Source: CALEUX01 sp037439945 (GTDB lineage: Bacteria > Bacteroidota > Bacteroidia > Bacteroidales > Marinilabiliaceae). Taken from it: a stretch of 28,361 nucleotides of DNA. The stretch is taken from contig JBBIVA010000037.1 of assembly GCA_037439945.1 (NCBI GenBank), positions 1 to 28,361 of the forward strand. The letters are read 5' to 3'. The notes beneath the pieces are model-generated. The model was given only the letters and a program-made list of their open reading frames with translations, ran no database searches and was not told the origin of the DNA. Position numbers and translations under genes: made by a program. Below are positions 26,390-28,361 of the stretch, piece after piece; positions within the stretch are counted from its first letter, which is position 1; each line of letters opens with the position of its first letter.

Positions 26390-26440
26390 CCCGGATTAGT
26401 CATCAGAAAGGCAATGAACTAATGACTTAGCCGGGATTAA
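26390..26440. repeat. 51-bp hairpin repeat, copy 1
   Basis: CCCGGATTAGTCATCAG pairs with CTAATGACTTAGCCGGG around a 12-base loop, then ATTAA. It equals copy 2 (28200-28250) in 49 of 51 bases, in the same orientation. Size, stem-loop form and intergenic position are like REP-type or small palindromic repeats. Confidence 0.85.
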
Positions 26441-26555
26441 TACATCAGTTAATTGGTTGGCAATAAAATAATGACAATAGTATATTGAATGGAATAAGTT
26501 GAGTTGAACAACTTTTCATCAGGGGAAATCATAATATAGGTTGAAACCATTTATA

Positions 26556-26585
26556 AATAGAGAGGGCAAACTATCCCTCTCTATT
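26556..26585. other. Isolated 11-bp stem-loop
   Basis: AATAGAGAGGG (26556-26566) pairs perfectly with CCCTCTCTATT (26575-26585) around an 8-base loop. There is no strong T-run on either side. It lies about 290 bases beyond the end of the DUF302 gene on that strand, so its link to any transcript is unclear. Confidence 0.5.
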
Positions 26586-26873
26586 AAAAAATTATTTTCT
26601 CAGCAAAAGGTCCGATTTACAAAACACAACACCTGTCTTTTTTTCTTGTAATACCATTTACTTGGAGACTAACGGAACCAAAATTTCAAACATGGTGTTC
26701 TATCATAATTAAACTTGTTTTAAAAACCGGATAGCCTTAACTGATACATCGGGGGAACACCTTGATGTACTATTTGCTGTTGTGTCGTCGATTGAATGAA
26801 CACGGTTGTTACATTCCCAAAGTCCTACGCAGATAAAAATTTATTAATCCATAGACGCCCTTTTAAATGGTAG

Positions 26874-27350
26874 CTATTTCAATAATTTTGTAATAAAAAC
26901 TTCAGTTTCCCCTGCTGCTTTTTGCATTACCTCATCAATTAAACCACCAAATGGTTTTGCCATTAATGTTGAATTCATACGGGTTATATATGTTTTTCCG
27001 TTTGATTTTTCATATATTGCAACCCTGCAAGGCATTAAAGGTGACACAATACGCTCATCATCTTTTTCTAAAATCACTGCCGAATACTTAGATGAACACA
27101 ACTCGTATATTTTTACTGCTCGTACATTATGACCAAACCCCTCCAAAACCTTTTGCATATCATGAATTCCTGCTACCTTCCAGTTGGCAGCTTTTACCTC
27201 TGCTTCAAACTGTTCAACGGTTTTATCAAAAGTGTATTTACTTTCATCTTCCATCATCATAAGCGATGGGGCACTTTTGTAAATAATAACACCCATTAAT
27301 AATAACCCTCCAATAAAACTTCCAATCCCGATTAATAAATTCTTTTTCAT
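26874..27350 (-). CDS. Membrane-anchored DUF302 protein
   Basis: A 158-residue protein with one N-terminal membrane segment (about residues 4-24, LLIGIGSFIGGLLLMGVIIY) and a DUF302 domain outside it. The family signature is visible: YTFDKTVEQFEAEVKAANW, then KIYELCSSKYSAVILE (C85) and VSPLMPCRVAIYE (C108), each cysteine in its usual place. The biochemical role of DUF302 is not established; members often sit near redox, sulfur or thioredoxin genes. I start at the ATG at 27350, though one at 27356 adds two residues. The frame extends to 27446, but that stretch overlaps the promoter and operator region. It is divergent from the MarR gene, which probably represses it. Confidence 0.85.
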   Translation of the reverse strand: MKKNLLIGIGSFIGGLLLMGVIIYKSAPSLMMMEDESKYTFDKTVEQFEAEVKAANWKVAGIHDMQKVLEGFGHNVRAVKIYELCSSKYSAVILEKDDERIVSPLMPCRVAIYEKSNGKTYITRMNSTLMAKPFGGLIDEVMQKAAGETEVFITKLLK

Positions 27351-27404
27351 AATCATAAATTTAAATTGTTTATTTTTGTTACTAACATTATTTGCTATTC
27401 GCAT

Positions 27405-27447
27405 ATATTTACATGTGCAAATGTAGCAATATTTACATATATACAAT
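27405..27447 (-). promoter_or_regulatory. DUF302 promoter with overlapping MarR-type operator
   Basis: On the minus strand TACATTTG (27418-27425 reversed) is an exact -7 box with ATTG 18 bases upstream (27444-27447 reversed). Overlapping it are TACAT (27410-27414) and ATGTA (27421-27425), an inverted repeat, and two direct copies of ATATTTACAT (27405-27414 and 27429-27438) set 24 bases apart. A MarR dimer bound here would block the leftward promoter. Confidence 0.6.
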
Positions 27448-27449
27448 GT

Positions 27450-27457
27450 TAGATTTG
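27450..27457 (+). promoter_or_regulatory. -7 box of MarR gene promoter
   Basis: TAGATTTG is an exact TAnnTTTG match 37 bases before the MarR start. No TTTG is seen at the -33 position. It is adjacent to the operator repeats, so autoregulation is likely. Confidence 0.45.
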
Positions 27458-27494
27458 TAGTTTTTAAAAAAATATTTTTTACTTTTCTGATATT

Positions 27495-27929
27495 ATGCGT
27501 GTTATGAATGATAATATTTTTGATTTACTGGGCCCCTTAAGGGAGAAATGCGAGATATATGACCAGTATTTAATGAAAAAATATAAACTCAACGAATCGG
27601 AATACTCATTTTTTATTTCACTTAAGAAGTGTGATGGCATAAATAGTTGCATAATGGCAAAGGGAATGGGTATTTCTTTATCCAGAATAAGCAGGGTAAT
27701 TGATAACCTGGTTAAAAAAAACCTGTTGGAAAGAACTATTGACGAAAACGATCGCCGTTCCATTAAATTAACTCTTACAAATTCAGGAGTTTTACTATCG
27801 AAAAAAATAAATAAAGAACTAAGCAAGAACGAAGCCTTATTAATTAAAAAAACAGGCCTTGCAGAATTTAATACCTTGAAGCAATCAGTTCAAAAATTAA
27901 GTGACCTTTTATCCCAAATTAATCAATAG
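27495..27929 (+). CDS. MarR-family transcriptional regulator
   Basis: A 144-residue winged-helix regulator, usual length for MarR. The recognition region is INSCIMAKGMGISLSRISRV, then IDNLVKKNLLERTIDENDRR and SIKLTLTNSG, the conserved D-x-R-R wing of the family. The N- and C-terminal helices would form the dimer. C63 at the start of the HTH might sense oxidants, but that is speculation. An ATG at 27504 is an alternative start. It is divergent from the DUF302 gene across 144 bases that carry operator-like repeats, the common layout for a MarR protein and its target. Confidence 0.9.
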   Translation: MRVMNDNIFDLLGPLREKCEIYDQYLMKKYKLNESEYSFFISLKKCDGINSCIMAKGMGISLSRISRVIDNLVKKNLLERTIDENDRRSIKLTLTNSGVLLSKKINKELSKNEALLIKKTGLAEFNTLKQSVQKLSDLLSQINQ

Positions 27930-28361
27930 GATGCGAAGTATGAGCCGAACTATGTGATTTAAATGGGATAATTTGGGTTTATAGATAAATTTTTACCGTA
28001 ATTAATCCCCTTTTAATTATCACATAATAACCTTAAAAAAACATTTGTAGTTGATGTCAATGTTTAACTGCAAAAGTTAACAAATGCTAAAAATTGCCTA
28101 TAAAGTGATAAGATTGTACTTGCCAGCATAAGTAATTCATTAGAATTTTGCAACAAAGCCCTTTTACAGAAATCAATGATTTTTACCGGTTTGTTTAAAC
28201 CCGGATTAGTCATTAGAATGGCAATGAACTAATGACTTAGCCGGGATTAACCCTACCAAATAGTCGGTACAGGCTGCTTTAGAAAAACTTAATTTGTAAG
28301 CATTTATGATTACAAATTTTTAGTTTTTCTTTAGCGATTTGTCAAAATAGAAGGCATGTAA
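27930..28361. other. Gene-free right end of window
   Basis: About 430 bases holding hairpin repeat copy 2 (28200-28250). I saw no coding region, RNA gene or clear terminator in the rest. TTAATTTG near 28290 is a one-mismatch -7 box that could serve a gene beyond the window. Confidence 0.45.
28200..28250. repeat. 51-bp hairpin repeat, copy 2
   Basis: CCCGGATTAGTCATTAG pairs with CTAATGACTTAGCCGGG in 15 of 17 positions around the loop AATGGCAATGAA, then ATTAA. It differs from copy 1 (26390-26440) at two bases. One difference (T for C in the arm) restores a pair, so copy 2 is the better-formed hairpin. Confidence 0.85.

Larger units (their letters stand above)
26359..26873. other. Gene-free region between porin and DUF302 genes
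   Basis: About 515 bases with no supported gene. It contains hairpin repeat copy 1 (26390-26440) and an isolated stem-loop (26556-26585). A 23-codon frame at 26765-26836 is open but too short and unrecognised. No consensus promoter for the leftward porin gene was found here. Confidence 0.5.

Noticed and set aside
26765..26836. 23-codon frame in the gap left of the DUF302 gene
   Set aside because: It is too short, has no ribosome site and no recognisable similarity; a stop codon lies shortly upstream.
27351..27446. 32-residue N-terminal extension of the DUF302 protein
   Set aside because: It would be translated from the promoter and operator repeats, giving a low-complexity Y/I/C/K string, and would place residues before a good membrane anchor that starts at 27350.
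27479..27826. 115-codon minus-strand frame opposite the MarR gene
   Set aside because: The plus strand encodes a clear MarR protein with its conserved wing motif; the minus frame has no domain.

Overview
The window is AT-rich bacterial DNA from a member of the Bacteroidota, most likely Bacteroidales or Marinilabiliales. The evidence is two SusC/SusD-type outer-membrane nutrient uptake pairs, surface lipoproteins with acidic residues just after the lipobox cysteine, -7 promoter boxes of the TAnnTTTG type, and near absence of Shine-Dalgarno sequences. I cannot name the species from sequence alone.

Left part (1-9005, all + strand): a core housekeeping block. lysS (lysyl-tRNA synthetase), gpsA (glycerol-3-phosphate dehydrogenase) and pgi (glucose-6-phosphate isomerase) lie close together and end at a clear intrinsic terminator (4371-4403). 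A new -7 box precedes dnaG (primase). dnaG is followed by a small flavin-binding pyridoxamine-phosphate-oxidase-fold protein, a secreted LamG/DUF1080-like protein of unknown role, and a fused SpmA/SpmB-type nucleoside-recognition (Gate) membrane protein.

Middle part (9171-25032): a glycan or oligosaccharide uptake locus. A leftward AraC-family regulator (cupin plus HTH) is separated by a 1 kb gene-free region from a rightward susC-susD pair that ends at a strong terminator (16000-16036). A second rightward operon follows: susC, susD and two lipoproteins built of IPT/TIG domains with a related C-terminal domain, which look like surface glycan-binding proteins. No glycoside hydrolase, lyase, sulfatase or peptidase is in the window, so it encodes capture and import but not degradation. 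The two susC promoters share a 16-bp block (15/16 identical) and the same 20-bp spacing to a TAnnTTTG box. Both leaders also carry GGTCTTGCA at almost the same distance from the start codon, which suggests co-regulation.

Right part (25042-28361): a convergent gene for an alginate-export-type outer-membrane beta-barrel, sharing a bidirectional terminator with the uptake operon. Next comes a divergent pair, a membrane-anchored DUF302 protein (leftward) and a MarR-family regulator (rightward). Their intergenic region holds a good leftward promoter overlapped by inverted and direct repeats, a likely MarR operator. This pair is bracketed by two nearly identical 51-bp hairpin repeats in the same orientation (26390-26440 and 28200-28250).

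I did not find a clear novel defence, mobile or RNA system. The most unusual signals are non-coding: the hairpin repeat family, the duplicated leader upstream of the AraC gene, and the shared promoter and leader elements of the two susC genes.
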